A stretch of DNA of 8,251 nt, from positions 1 through 8,251 of the forward strand of contig BOCC01000096.1 in assembly GCA_026002715.1 (NCBI GenBank). The letters run 5' to 3'. Source of the DNA: Synergistales bacterium (GTDB lineage: Bacteria > Synergistota > Synergistia > Synergistales > Aminobacteriaceae). Numbering within the stretch: the first letter of the stretch is position 1; each line of letters begins with the position of its first letter. The translations under genes were made by a program, and so were the position numbers. This document shows, piece after piece, positions 1-7,410 of the stretch. Below the pieces are notes generated by a model. The model searched no databases and had not been told where the DNA came from. It saw only the letters and a list, made by a program, of their open reading frames with translations.

Positions 1-1551
1 GTGGTAGCGGCGCTTTTGCGCGGCGGGGCTTCGCCAAACAGCCGCGACAAAAACGGACGGACCCCGCTTTGGCTTGCCTCCGCCCGAAACGAGCCGCAAA
101 TCGTAGAGCTGCTGCTGGATTCAGGCGCCAAACCAAACGAACTTACGAACGACGGCGGCTCCCCTCTTCTCGCCGCTTCGGAACGTCCAGTCGCCGAGGT
201 TTTGAGGCTCTTGGTAGAGGGCGGCGCGGACGCTAACACGCGCGCGTCAAACCGCCGCACACCCTTGATGAACGCTGTAGCGGCGGGGGCCGACGCGGCC
301 TCCGTGCTGGCTCTTCTGAACGGTAAGGCCAACGTCAACGCCGAGGACGACCAAAACGTGAGCGCCATCCATCTGCTGTCCTCTCAGCCGGTCTCGCCCG
401 ACGTCTTGGAAGCCCTGCTCAAATTCGGCGCAAACCCCAACGCTATGGATTCTTCTTTCAAAACCCCTCTGATGGAGGCCTGCGACCATAAAAACAAGCC
501 GCTTGTCGAGGCTCTCCTGAAAAACGGCGCGAGGGTTGACGCGCGCGACAGGGATTTTCGGACGCCCCTTATGCACGCCGCCGGAAGCGGCGCGAATGAG
601 GAAATTTTCAGCCTTCTCGCCGCCGCCGGAAGCGATGTTAACGAAACGGGGCGCGACGGGATTTCTGCGATAATGCTTGCCATATCGCCAAAAATAGACA
701 AGGCCGCCCTGAAAGCCCTATTAAAATTGGGCGCCGACCCAAACCGGGCTAATCACGAGACTATAACGCCCCTTATGAACGCGGTGGCCGAGGATGATGA
801 AGCGGCCCTCAAAATCTTGATCGAAAACGGAGCCAACCCCAATCAAGCCACGTGGGACGGTTTTACCACCCTTATGATGTCCGCTCAGCGTATACGCGAG
901 GCTTCTGATGTATTCAAATTTTTGGCCGAAAGCGGCGCGGACGCGAACCTCAAAAATCAGCGCGGCCTGACGGCTCTGATGATAGCCGCCGCCTCGAACA
1001 ACCCCTACGCCGTCGAGTCTCTCATACAACTCGGTGCCGATATAAACGCGCCGGACGCCGACGGTTACACTTCTCTCACTCACGCCGCTCTGTCGCGCGA
1101 GGAAAACGACGACAACCTGCGCGTTTTGGATATTTTGCTGTCCGCGGGCGTATCGGTTGACGCGCCGGACGCGGGCGGGGCGACGCCGCTTATGCACGCG
1201 CTCGCCGCCGGGAAGGCCGAAACAGCCAAGAGGTTGATAGACGCCGGCGCGAACTCGAACGCGTCTGACAAAGTAGGATGGACGCCGTTTCATTTCGCCG
1301 CCCGAAGCCCCAACATAGAAGTTCTGCAGCTTCTTCTGACCTCGACGCGCCGCGAAAAAGCCGTTTTGGACAGGCCCGACAGCGGCGGGACCACGCCCCT
1401 TATGATAGCGGCGTCGAGTGACAACGAGCCCGCGGTGAAGCTCCTCCTCGAAGCCGGAGCCAACGCCAGACGCCCCGACAACACCGGCCGAAACGCCCGA
1501 GATTACGCGATGATCAAAGACGCGGCAAACGCCCTGAAAGCATTTGAGTAG
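1..1551 (+). CDS. Ankyrin-repeat protein, 5' end outside the window
   Basis: This is the C-terminal 516 residues of a long ankyrin-repeat protein, a fold that normally acts as a protein-binding scaffold. After a leftover repeat end (residues 1-15), about 14 full repeats of roughly 33 residues run from residue 16 to about 500. Each has a TPLx-type turn, two short helices and a G-A-x-x-N-A-like loop. The last unit (DNTGRNARDYA) looks like a C-terminal cap. The usual TPLH tetrapeptide is mostly TPLM, TALM, TTLM or SAIM here. One repeat near residue 365 has a short insertion, and the unit near residue 450 has an unusual STRREKAV loop. The frame is open at base 1 and the sequence starts mid-repeat, so the GTG at 1-3 is probably an internal Val codon. 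With the N-terminus missing I cannot say whether the protein is secreted, membrane-anchored or cytoplasmic. The chemoreceptor gene starts 29 bases after the stop codon and is probably co-transcribed. The fold is certain; the partner and function are unknown. Confidence 0.93.
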   Translation: MVAALLRGGASPNSRDKNGRTPLWLASARNEPQIVELLLDSGAKPNELTNDGGSPLLAASERPVAEVLRLLVEGGADANTRASNRRTPLMNAVAAGADAASVLALLNGKANVNAEDDQNVSAIHLLSSQPVSPDVLEALLKFGANPNAMDSSFKTPLMEACDHKNKPLVEALLKNGARVDARDRDFRTPLMHAAGSGANEEIFSLLAAAGSDVNETGRDGISAIMLAISPKIDKAALKALLKLGADPNRANHETITPLMNAVAEDDEAALKILIENGANPNQATWDGFTTLMMSAQRIREASDVFKFLAESGADANLKNQRGLTALMIAAASNNPYAVESLIQLGADINAPDADGYTSLTHAALSREENDDNLRVLDILLSAGVSVDAPDAGGATPLMHALAAGKAETAKRLIDAGANSNASDKVGWTPFHFAARSPNIEVLQLLLTSTRREKAVLDRPDSGGTTPLMIAASSDNEPAVKLLLEAGANARRPDNTGRNARDYAMIKDAANALKAFE

Positions 1552-1580
1552 AGACTATCAAGAAAAGAGATGAATAGGAT

Positions 1581-3569
1581 ATGTTTCGCAAACTTCAGAT
1601 AGGCAGCAAAATCCTGCTTATGGTTCTGCTGTTGGCTTTGGGTGGAATGGCGCTGGCTTCGGCTGTCAGCGTTGTAGTATTTACGAACGCCATGAGGAAA
1701 GAATCGGACACCATCATCGATACCGCGGCAAATGGCCTCCAAAGAGAATTGGATATGACGCTCGAAGAAATAAAACTCTTTGCCGAGAACGCCTCGACCA
1801 GAGACGATATAAAGGATGGCATCCTTAAAAGAGACGCGGCTTCTCTCAACGACAATCTGATTCCGTTTATAAAAGTGCTTGGCATCAACACCATCACCGT
1901 CACGGACGAGAAAGGAATCGTAATAGCGCGTCCCCACGCTCAAAACAACACGGGCGACGACGTTTCAAATAGGGCCTATGTCGCGCCGGCGCTGAGAGGC
2001 GATATCGCCACAGTCATAGAACCCGGCACCACAATTCCGCTCGGTATGTTTTACGGCATGTCCGTAAGGTCTGATGAGGGACGCGTGATCGGCTCGATAG
2101 TCGGCGGGATAAACCTGGCGGACACCGCGATTATAGACCGTCTCAAGGGAATGTACGGGGCCGAAATGTCTCTTTACTACGGGAACAAACGCCTCAGCAC
2201 CACATTGACGCAAAGCGGCAAACGCCTTGTCGGCGAAGAGGCCGACAGTGGTATCGCCCAAGAGGTCATGAAGCGCGAGCGTCAAATCTACGCAGACGCA
2301 AAGGATTTCCGCACGGTTTATCAACCCCTCAGGTTCGGCGGCAAAACGGTCGGCATAATATCGGCCGGGCTTTCGACCCTCCCGACGGTGGCGCTGATCA
2401 AGAGCGCCGTGCATAGCGTAGTGCTCTGGAGCGCGCTTTTTTTCGTGCTGACCGTGGCTGTTTCATACATATTCTCGAGGCGTCTTTCAAAGCCGATGGA
2501 ACACCTGTGTAACATTATGGAGAGAGTGAAGGACGGCAACTTGGCCATACCGACAGAGGAGTACAGGCACGGCGCGAGGGATGAAATAGGCCTTATGTTC
2601 CTCTCTCTCAAAAAAACCATAGTAGCGCAGGCCGAGCATATCCAAAACGTAAAGACCGCGGCTTTGGAGGTGTCGGACTCCGCCGCCGCCATGTTGACGT
2701 TTTCCGCCGGCACTCTTGAGTCCGTTGAGCGTATACAGAGCTCCGTGGCCAGTATCTCGAAAATCGCCGCCGATACCAACGCTTCCGCACAGGACACAGC
2801 AAGCGCCATAGCCGAAATATCGGCCAGCTCCGACGAGATGGTGAAGTCTGCCGAAAACGGCGTCGAAATGCTTATCGAGGCGTCCAAAGAGACCAAAGAG
2901 TCGCTTTTGAAGATCGAAAGCGCCAAGTCCGAGATAGAAAACGTCAGCGCGCTGTCTTTAGAGAACGACAGGCAGATTCAGTCTTTGGTGACTTCCATAA
3001 ATGAAATAACGGGCTTTATATCAGTGATAACGGGCATAGCCGATCAGACGAATCTCTTGGCCCTGAACGCGGCCATAGAGGCGGCCCGCGCGGGCGAGCA
3101 GGGGCGCGGCTTTGCCGTGGTCGCTGAGGAGGTGCGCAAGCTCGCCGAGGGGTCGGCCTCCGCGGCGCAACGCATAAACGGGGTTATAGAACCCATACGC
3201 AAACAAGCCAACAGCGTCGTGGAGGGCGCGAAACGCTCCATAGAGATATTGAGCAGCGCCACGCAAAAAGCCGAATCCACAAGAGACGACATCGTAGCAT
3301 CCAATAAAACGATGGACGAGGCCAACAGAATCATTCAGACCATCTTGGCCATCATAGAGGAGCAGACCAGCTCCGTTCAAAGCATCAACAACGCCACGTC
3401 GCAGTTGTCGGAATCCATGAAGACCTTAGTCGGAAATATAGAAGTCATAAACTCCGAATCCGCCGACGCCTTCTCCGACTCGGAGAACGTGTCCTCGACA
3501 TCTAAAAAGATGGAGGAGCTGGCGCTCGAACTTCAGTCAAGTTTGGAGGGTTTTATCGTCGGTCCATAG
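1581..3569 (+). CDS. Methyl-accepting chemotaxis protein with Cache-type sensor, HAMP and MCP signalling domain
   Basis: This is a complete 662-residue inner-membrane chemoreceptor. Membrane segments lie at about residues 11-35 and 277-299 and enclose a periplasmic sensor of about 240 residues. The sensor contains Cache-like strands ([30 protein letters not shown]). Its second half ([20 protein letters not shown], then [14 protein letters not shown]) resembles Cache_3-type lobes. The R-x-W-[FY] motif of amino-acid-binding dCache receptors is not visible, so the ligand is open. A HAMP domain follows at about 300-352 (SKPMEHL and DEIG). The coiled-coil signalling domain runs to the end, with the CheA/CheW-contacting hairpin tip near residue 500 ([19 protein letters not shown]). 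There is no NWETF-like CheR/CheB tether at the C-terminus. The ATG at 1581 is in frame with the first membrane helix; its ribosome site is weak (AAAGAGA at 1564-1570). It probably shares a transcript with the upstream ankyrin gene and ends just before a strong hairpin. Confidence 0.95.
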   Translation: MFRKLQIGSKILLMVLLLALGGMALASAVSVVVFTNAMRKESDTIIDTAANGLQRELDMTLEEIKLFAENASTRDDIKDGILKRDAASLNDNLIPFIKVLGINTITVTDEKGIVIARPHAQNNTGDDVSNRAYVAPALRGDIATVIEPGTTIPLGMFYGMSVRSDEGRVIGSIVGGINLADTAIIDRLKGMYGAEMSLYYGNKRLSTTLTQSGKRLVGEEADSGIAQEVMKRERQIYADAKDFRTVYQPLRFGGKTVGIISAGLSTLPTVALIKSAVHSVVLWSALFFVLTVAVSYIFSRRLSKPMEHLCNIMERVKDGNLAIPTEEYRHGARDEIGLMFLSLKKTIVAQAEHIQNVKTAALEVSDSAAAMLTFSAGTLESVERIQSSVASISKIAADTNASAQDTASAIAEISASSDEMVKSAENGVEMLIEASKETKESLLKIESAKSEIENVSALSLENDRQIQSLVTSINEITGFISVITGIADQTNLLALNAAIEAARAGEQGRGFAVVAEEVRKLAEGSASAAQRINGVIEPIRKQANSVVEGAKRSIEILSSATQKAESTRDDIVASNKTMDEANRIIQTILAIIEEQTSSVQSINNATSQLSESMKTLVGNIEVINSESADAFSDSENVSSTSKKMEELALELQSSLEGFIVGP

Positions 3570-3570
3570 T

Positions 3571-3621
3571 AAAAAATAAGCTCGCGCGGGGTCCGAATCA
3601 GATCCCGCGCGAGCCTTTTTA
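3571..3621. terminator. Bidirectional intrinsic terminator between convergent operons
   Basis: A perfect 11-bp GC-rich stem pairs GCTCGCGCGGG (3580-3590) with its complement at 3604-3614. Three further inner pairs, one of them G-U, close a 7-base loop. On the plus strand the stem is followed by CTTTTTA (3615-3621), which ends the ankyrin-chemoreceptor transcript. On the minus strand it is followed by TTATTTTTTA (3579-3570), which would end the hydrogenase transcript. The hairpin lies between the chemoreceptor stop codon (3569) and the ferredoxin stop codon (3629), where a shared terminator is expected. Confidence 0.9.
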
Positions 3622-3628
3622 GTATAAG

Positions 3629-4042
3629 CTAAACCTCGGCAACCGCCGCTCCGGAGTCCTTTGTGACGTTTCCCTTGCGGTCGTAAGACGATATGGCGAA
3701 CTCGTTACTCATCTTGAGGCACTTAACGGGGCAGACCTCGGTGCATTGGGCGCAGAAGCAGCATTTGTCGTTGTGAATAATTATCTTTTTCTCCTCGGGC
3801 TGAAAATCCGTGGCGTTGGCGGGACAGACTCTTATGCAGAGCTTGCAGCCGATGCACTTGGCGCGGTCGTAGTGGAGCTTGCCGCGAAAACGCTTGCCTA
3901 CGGGAACGGGAGGCTTGATTGCGTCGGGGTTAGAGAGCGCGTCCGTGAGAGAAGGCGGCATATGCGCGGCCGGAAAGGGGTTTGTGGCCGCGCGAGAGAA
4001 CAAGCCCTTGAACAACTGCGGAAAAATGCGTGTAAACAACAT
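3629..4042 (-). CDS. Group 4 hydrogenase ferredoxin-like subunit (NuoI/EchF/MbhN-like), two [4Fe-4S] clusters
   Basis: This 137-residue electron-transfer subunit should accept electrons from soluble ferredoxin on the cytoplasmic face and pass them to the small subunit. Two classic motifs are visible: [12 protein letters not shown] (Cys63, 66, 69, 73) and [12 protein letters not shown] (Cys94, 97, 100, 104), each C-x2-C-x2-C-x3-C-P and able to ligate a [4Fe-4S] cluster. The N-terminus ([18 protein letters not shown]) is the amphipathic helix typical of NuoI-like proteins, which docks on the membrane subunit. The linker before the first cluster is somewhat proline-rich. Two extra cysteines (95 and 108) are unlikely to be cluster ligands. 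The ATG at 4042 has a GGGGGGAG ribosome site (4047-4054) directly after the stop of the NuoH-like gene, 12 bases upstream, so translation is likely coupled. It is the last gene of the operon. There are no NAD or flavin motifs, which fits ferredoxin rather than NADH as the electron donor. Confidence 0.92.
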   Translation of the reverse strand: MLFTRIFPQLFKGLFSRAATNPFPAAHMPPSLTDALSNPDAIKPPVPVGKRFRGKLHYDRAKCIGCKLCIRVCPANATDFQPEEKKIIIHNDKCCFCAQCTEVCPVKCLKMSNEFAISSYDRKGNVTKDSGAAVAEV

Positions 4043-4054
4043 TGCGCTCCCCCC

Positions 4055-5059
4055 TTACCTTAAAAGCACGTCGATAGAGAGCAAAATCATGCCGGTCAAA
4101 GAAAGCCCCGCCGCCCTCACGACATAGAATTTAGACGCCTGCCATATCTTGAGGCGCCCAAAGGCCGTCCGCATCAGCGTGACAAAAACCATCTGCACTG
4201 CAAACACCTTCACCCAGAAGAAAATAAAATCAAAAACAGCCACTATCACTCCCGATATGCCGAACATGCTCTTAAACGATATGGGCAAAAAGAGGCTTGT
4301 CATAAATACCGATATAGCGAAAGCGCGGAGCGCGAAAGTGAGCTTGAACATGGCGAGATTGGTTCCGCTGTATTCGATGATGAGTCCGTCGAGAATCTCA
4401 GTCTTGGCCTCTGGAATGTCCATCGGCCCCTTGCCCGTCTCGCCGGGGACGACCAAGACGAGCGATACAAAAAGGCAGAGCAGGCCAAACGTGCCGGTCT
4501 TGCCCACCGCCTGCCATATTGACTGATTGGCGAAAGTCTCTAAGCTGAACGGCGCGCCTGGCAATCCGACGCGATAGGCCACCCAGGCCATAGTGCAGAC
4601 CACGACAGCAAGGGGGAACTCGTAGCTCATCATCAGCGTTATTTCACGCCCCGCGCCTATGGAGGCTATCGGATTACCGCTCGCGAAGCCGCCCACGGCC
4701 ATCAGAAGTCCGCTCAGCGCCAAGAGATAGACGACTAAAATCATATCCCCCTCAGTCCCCAAAACAGCCGGGAACGAGCCTGACGGGATATAAAGGAAAG
4801 TCATGAGCGTAGTCGCCAAAGCTAACCACGGCGCGGCCACAAAGAATATCTTAGACGCGCGGCGCGGGATGATGTTCTCCTTGCCCATGAGTTTCAGAAC
4901 GTCGTAGACGGGCTGAAGCAAGGGCGGCCCGTAACGGCGCTGCATACGCGCGTTGACTATGCGGTCGACTCCGTCAAAGAGAAGCGCCAGCGCAACGACA
5001 AGCGCCAAGAAAGCCACACCCGCAAAAATCTTTAAAAAAAAGATAAAAATAGAAATCAT
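4055..5059 (-). CDS. Group 4 hydrogenase membrane subunit, NuoH/EchB/MbhM-like
   Basis: This 334-residue integral membrane protein has about eight or nine predicted helices and anchors the hydrogenase's hydrophilic arm to the ion-pumping arm. Family hallmarks are the first cytoplasmic loop, DRIVNARMQRRYGPPLLQP (residues 32-50) followed by DVLKLMGKENIIP, and the acidic loop PEAKTEILDGLIIEYSG (216-232). The acidic loop corresponds to the charged NuoH loop next to the quinone cavity in complex I and to the coupling region in hydrogenases. The helix around residues 138-150 (REITLMMSYEFPL) also carries conserved charges. The length is normal for the family. The ATG at 5059 overlaps the TGA of the large-subunit gene (ATGA, 5056-5059) and has a long AGGAGGGGAGA ribosome site at 5064-5074. 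The first codons are very AT-rich, including a T8 run on the coding strand, which should keep the start unstructured. In isolation it could be taken for complex I subunit H; the hydrogenase large subunit next door decides the call. Confidence 0.93.
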   Translation of the reverse strand: MISIFIFFLKIFAGVAFLALVVALALLFDGVDRIVNARMQRRYGPPLLQPVYDVLKLMGKENIIPRRASKIFFVAAPWLALATTLMTFLYIPSGSFPAVLGTEGDMILVVYLLALSGLLMAVGGFASGNPIASIGAGREITLMMSYEFPLAVVVCTMAWVAYRVGLPGAPFSLETFANQSIWQAVGKTGTFGLLCLFVSLVLVVPGETGKGPMDIPEAKTEILDGLIIEYSGTNLAMFKLTFALRAFAISVFMTSLFLPISFKSMFGISGVIVAVFDFIFFWVKVFAVQMVFVTLMRTAFGRLKIWQASKFYVVRAAGLSLTGMILLSIDVLLR

Positions 5060-6297
5060 TCGGTCTCCCCTCCTCTTGCTCTAAGGGTCGCGGTTTTCTC
5101 GCGGCAGCGCTTCATAAGCTCCTGTTTCGTGACGATTCTCGAATCGCCTGACGCGTTTGTGGTCATCATGCGCTCCATACAAGAAATGCAGGGGTCGAGG
5201 CTGTTGATGATGAGCGGCGCGTCGGCTAACTCGTTGCCGCGGAACATTATCGGCCAGGAGACAGCGGACGCGTAAGTTGGGGCGCGGACTTTCCACCACA
5301 GAACGTTGTCTTCCCCGCCCTTCAGGCTGACTACGTGCGTGTCGTCGCCGCGCGGGGCTTCGAGTATGCCCCAGCCTACTCCCTCCGCTTTCTTGAGGGA
5401 GGCCAGAACCTTGTTGACGTTCGGTTCCGCCACAAATGGCCCCTCAGGCAGGCCGTCCAATATCTTTTCCAAGATGTCGAGCGACTGATAAACCTCGAGT
5501 ACGCGGACGGCGAAGCGGTCGAGAACGTCTCCGTGCGCCGCGCCCAAATAGTCCTGCGGCACGACCGGCTCAACCGGAATGTCGGAGTAAGCCTCATAAG
5601 GGGAGCTTTTGCGGAGATCCACGCGAAGTCCGCTCGCCCGCGCGACAGGCCCTACGGCGCTGTAGCGGACGGCGTCTTCTTTTGTGAGCACGCCGACGTC
5701 TCTCATGCGAGCCTGAGCGATGGGGTCTTCCATGACTATTTCGCGAAATGGCGCAAACTCGCGGCGGTAAAACTTTATCATCTCGCGCGTGGCCTTCACA
5801 AACTCAGGCGTCATGTCCCAGCGAACCCCGCCGAACGTCGCCACGCCGTAGTTGACGCGGTTTCCCGTCAAGAGCTCTAATAAATCCATCACTTTCTCCC
5901 GCATCTCCATACCGAGGTGAAACGCGGAGTCGAAGCCTATGGAGTAGCAGGCCACGCCCGACCATAATATGTGAGAGTGGATACGTTCGAGCTCTAAAAC
6001 AAGGCTGCGTATATACTGTCCCCGCGGCGGGACTTTTATCGCGGCCAGGTCTTCGACAGCTCTTATAAACGCCAAAACGTGGCTGAAAGAGCAAATGCCG
6101 CAGATGCGCTCAGACAGGTATATCACCTGAATGGGGTTTCGCTCTCTCGCCATGAACTCTATGCCGCGGTGTATGGCGCCGAGGCGCAGCTTGGCGTCTA
6201 AGATACGCTCGCCCTCCAAGGTGAGCCAAGCCGTCACGGGCTCTTTCAGGCCGACGTGCACAGGGCCTATCGGCACTTTATATGTCGTGGTTGACAT
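5056..6297 (-). CDS. Group 4 [NiFe]-hydrogenase catalytic large subunit (NuoD/EchE/MbhL-like)
   Basis: This is the catalytic subunit for reversible 2H+ + 2e- = H2 on the cytoplasmic side. It keeps both pairs of Ni-Fe-binding cysteines that complex I has lost: ERICGICSFSH (Cys66 and Cys69) and DPCISCMER (Cys370 and Cys373). The N-terminal GPVHVGLKEP motif is typical of this superfamily. I prefer the ATG at 6297 (413 residues), which has AGGGAGG 8 bases upstream. A longer in-frame ATG at 6324 would add nine residues (MYWNREAKK) unlike the family and would overlap the NuoC-like gene. After Arg376 there are 37 more residues starting with Met. In HycE of formate hydrogenlyase a comparable tail is removed at an Arg-Met bond by a nickel-dependent protease, so maturation by cleavage is possible here; the protease gene is not in the window. 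The stop overlaps the start of the NuoH-like gene. Confidence 0.95.
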   Translation of the reverse strand: MSTTTYKVPIGPVHVGLKEPVTAWLTLEGERILDAKLRLGAIHRGIEFMARERNPIQVIYLSERICGICSFSHVLAFIRAVEDLAAIKVPPRGQYIRSLVLELERIHSHILWSGVACYSIGFDSAFHLGMEMREKVMDLLELLTGNRVNYGVATFGGVRWDMTPEFVKATREMIKFYRREFAPFREIVMEDPIAQARMRDVGVLTKEDAVRYSAVGPVARASGLRVDLRKSSPYEAYSDIPVEPVVPQDYLGAAHGDVLDRFAVRVLEVYQSLDILEKILDGLPEGPFVAEPNVNKVLASLKKAEGVGWGILEAPRGDDTHVVSLKGGEDNVLWWKVRAPTYASAVSWPIMFRGNELADAPLIINSLDPCISCMERMMTTNASGDSRIVTKQELMKRCREKTATLRARGGETE

Positions 6298-6305
6298 TTT
6301 TTTCG

Positions 6306-6311
6306 CCTCCC
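6306..6311 (-). promoter_or_regulatory. Ribosome binding site that sets the large-subunit start
   Basis: GGGAGG on the minus strand, followed by CGAAAAAA and then the ATG at 6297. The 8-base spacing is near optimal. The alternative ATG at 6324 lies upstream of this site inside the preceding gene, so this site argues for the shorter, 413-residue product. Confidence 0.8.
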
Positions 6312-6892
6312 TATTCCAGTACACGGACGATGTCGACGTTCGGGCCGGTCTCGTCGCGACGCCAAGGTTTGATTTCCTCGTTCCAGTCCTCGGGGAGGAA
6401 AATCAACGCTTTGTTGGGAAGCCCAACGAAGTCTATTCCGAGCATCTCTCGCATTTCGCGCTCACTGTACTCCGAGCCGGGCAGCAGGTCGAAAATCGAC
6501 GGTATGGACAGATCGCTCTTCGGAAGAGCTACGCTGACAGTCACGCCGAGTCTACCGCCCCTCGCGCGCTGAAAGAGCGACAGGTGATAATTGAGCTCCA
6601 CGTTATCCCCCGTGTCGTCGCCGGAGATGACGTGAAAGTTCACAAAGTCGTACTTGAACAAATGCTCGACAAACGGACGAAATGACGGCAGTTTTATACT
6701 CACCCAAAGGTCACGGCTCTGCACCGTGTTTTCCTCACTTGAAGCCGCGCTCCCGCCGAACCGTTCGCGGACATCGAGCTTCAAAATATCGTCCGCGAAT
6801 TTTTCTTTCAGGCCTTCGACCAAATCCTCATATTTTACGGCCGTCTTTTTGAAAATAGCTTCAGCACGTTCTCCGATAAGAGCGTTCATCAT
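6311..6892 (-). CDS. Group 4 hydrogenase subunit, NuoC/EchD/MbhK-like
   Basis: This 193-residue soluble subunit has no cofactor ligands and packs against the catalytic large subunit. The diagnostic element is the C-terminal 30-kDa-subunit signature YSEREMREMLGIDFVGLP (residues 142-159), followed by the ALIFLPEDW segment. It matches the complex I pattern E-R-E-x-x-D-M-x-G-I-x-F-x-G-H-P, except that the Asp and the His of GHP are replaced (here REM and GLP). The N-terminal half is variable, with a low-complexity loop (GGSAASSEEN, residues 46-55). The start is an ATG-ATG pair at 6892 and 6889; the first ATG overlaps the TGA of the small-subunit gene as ATGA. AAAGGAGG lies 4 bases before the first ATG and 7 before the second, so either may be used. 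The large-subunit ATG follows 13 bases after the stop. Confidence 0.9.
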   Translation of the reverse strand: MMNALIGERAEAIFKKTAVKYEDLVEGLKEKFADDILKLDVRERFGGSAASSEENTVQSRDLWVSIKLPSFRPFVEHLFKYDFVNFHVISGDDTGDNVELNYHLSLFQRARGGRLGVTVSVALPKSDLSIPSIFDLLPGSEYSEREMREMLGIDFVGLPNKALIFLPEDWNEEIKPWRRDETGPNVDIVRVLE

Positions 6893-7410
6893 ACGGCCTC
6901 CTTTCTTGGCGCGACGGACTTGGCGGTGACAGATTTTTCGAGGTCTTCTAATTTCAAGACCGCCTTCGCCACGCCCTCTATGATGGCCTCCGGACGCGGA
7001 GGACAGCCGTGAACGTAGACATCGACCGGTATGACGTTATCGACCGGCCCTACCAAGTTATAGGACTTATAGAAAACATCTCCCGAAGACCCGCAGTTCC
7101 CGACCACGACGACGACCTTTGGATCCGGCATCTGGTTGTACACCCGAAGGAGTTTGTTGTGCATGAAGCGAGTGACAGGCCCGGTCACTATAAGTACGTC
7201 GGCGTGACGCGGCGTACCGACCAGCTTCATACCAAAACGCTCTATATCGTAGCGCGGGCTTATGGTGGCCACCACTTCGATGTCGCACCCGTTGCAAGAG
7301 CCGGAGTTGCACGTCGTCACCCACAAAGACTTGGGCAGTATCTTCAGCATGCTGTTCATCTTGAGTATTTCTTCGAATTTATCGCAAAACTTATCGCAAA
7401 ATTTCATCAT
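6889..7410 (-). CDS. Group 4 [NiFe]-hydrogenase small subunit (NuoB/EchC/MbhJ-like), proximal [4Fe-4S] cluster
   Basis: This 173-residue subunit carries the proximal iron-sulfur cluster that hands electrons to the Ni-Fe site. The family motif CNSGSCNGCDIEVV is clear. With GNCGSSG and HGCPPRPEA it gives four expected ligands: Cys39, Cys42, Cys106 and Cys136. The C-x2-C spacing is that of hydrogenase small subunits, whereas complex I NuoB has two adjacent cysteines at this place. It lacks the extra ferredoxin-like domain of larger hydrogenase small subunits, as is normal for group 4. The N-terminus has about 20 residues before the usual core, including a duplicated KFCD unit (KFCDKFCDKF) encoded by a 12-bp tandem repeat. 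The start is an ATG-ATG pair at 7410 and 7407 behind a perfect AGGAGG. Internal ATGs at codons 18 and 21 would be closer to the typical family N-terminus but have poorer ribosome sites. The first ATG overlaps the antiporter gene's TGA. Confidence 0.93.
   Translation of the reverse strand: MMKFCDKFCDKFEEILKMNSMLKILPKSLWVTTCNSGSCNGCDIEVVATISPRYDIERFGMKLVGTPRHADVLIVTGPVTRFMHNKLLRVYNQMPDPKVVVVVGNCGSSGDVFYKSYNLVGPVDNVIPVDVYVHGCPPRPEAIIEGVAKAVLKLEDLEKSVTAKSVAPRKEAV
6897..6902 (-). promoter_or_regulatory. Ribosome binding site of the NuoC-like gene
   Basis: A perfect AGGAGG on the minus strand, within the 3' end of the small-subunit gene. It is 4 bases from the ATG at 6892 and 7 bases from the adjacent in-frame ATG at 6889, and spacing slightly favours the second. 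Together with the ATGA overlap it indicates coupled translation. Confidence 0.75.
7379..7402 (-). repeat. 12-bp tandem duplication at the start of the small-subunit gene
   Basis: On the plus strand TTATCGCAAAAC (7379-7390) is followed immediately by TTATCGCAAAAT (7391-7402), 11 of 12 bases identical. On the coding strand this gives KFCD twice, then KF. The unit is in frame, so a gain or loss of one copy would lengthen or shorten the N-terminus without a frameshift. It adds two cysteines (Cys5 and Cys9) that are not expected cluster ligands. Confidence 0.85.

Noticed and set aside
1..3. GTG at base 1 as the start codon of the ankyrin gene
   Set aside because: The protein begins in the second helix of a repeat and the frame is open at the edge, so this is most likely an internal valine codon of a gene cut by the window.
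721..1293. 190-codon open frame on the minus strand inside the ankyrin gene
   Set aside because: It is arginine- and valine-rich with no recognisable motif, and is explained as an antisense shadow of a GC-rich repeat gene.
2321..2926. 201-codon open frame opposite the chemoreceptor gene
   Set aside because: Antisense to the HAMP and signalling coiled coil; no family motif and no independent ribosome site worth noting.
5034..5041. T8 run on the minus strand just after the NuoH-like start, as a possible terminator
   Set aside because: There is no GC-rich hairpin directly before it; it encodes Phe/Leu codons of the first membrane helix.
5335..5880. Plus-strand open frame opposite the hydrogenase large subunit; similar frames at 6131-6685 and 7009-7473
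   Set aside because: All lie antisense to genes with clear conserved motifs, and their translations have biased, motif-free composition.
6298..6324. Longer large-subunit start at 6324
   Set aside because: It overlaps the end of the NuoC-like gene and adds nine atypical residues, whereas the ATG at 6297 has a well-spaced GGGAGG.
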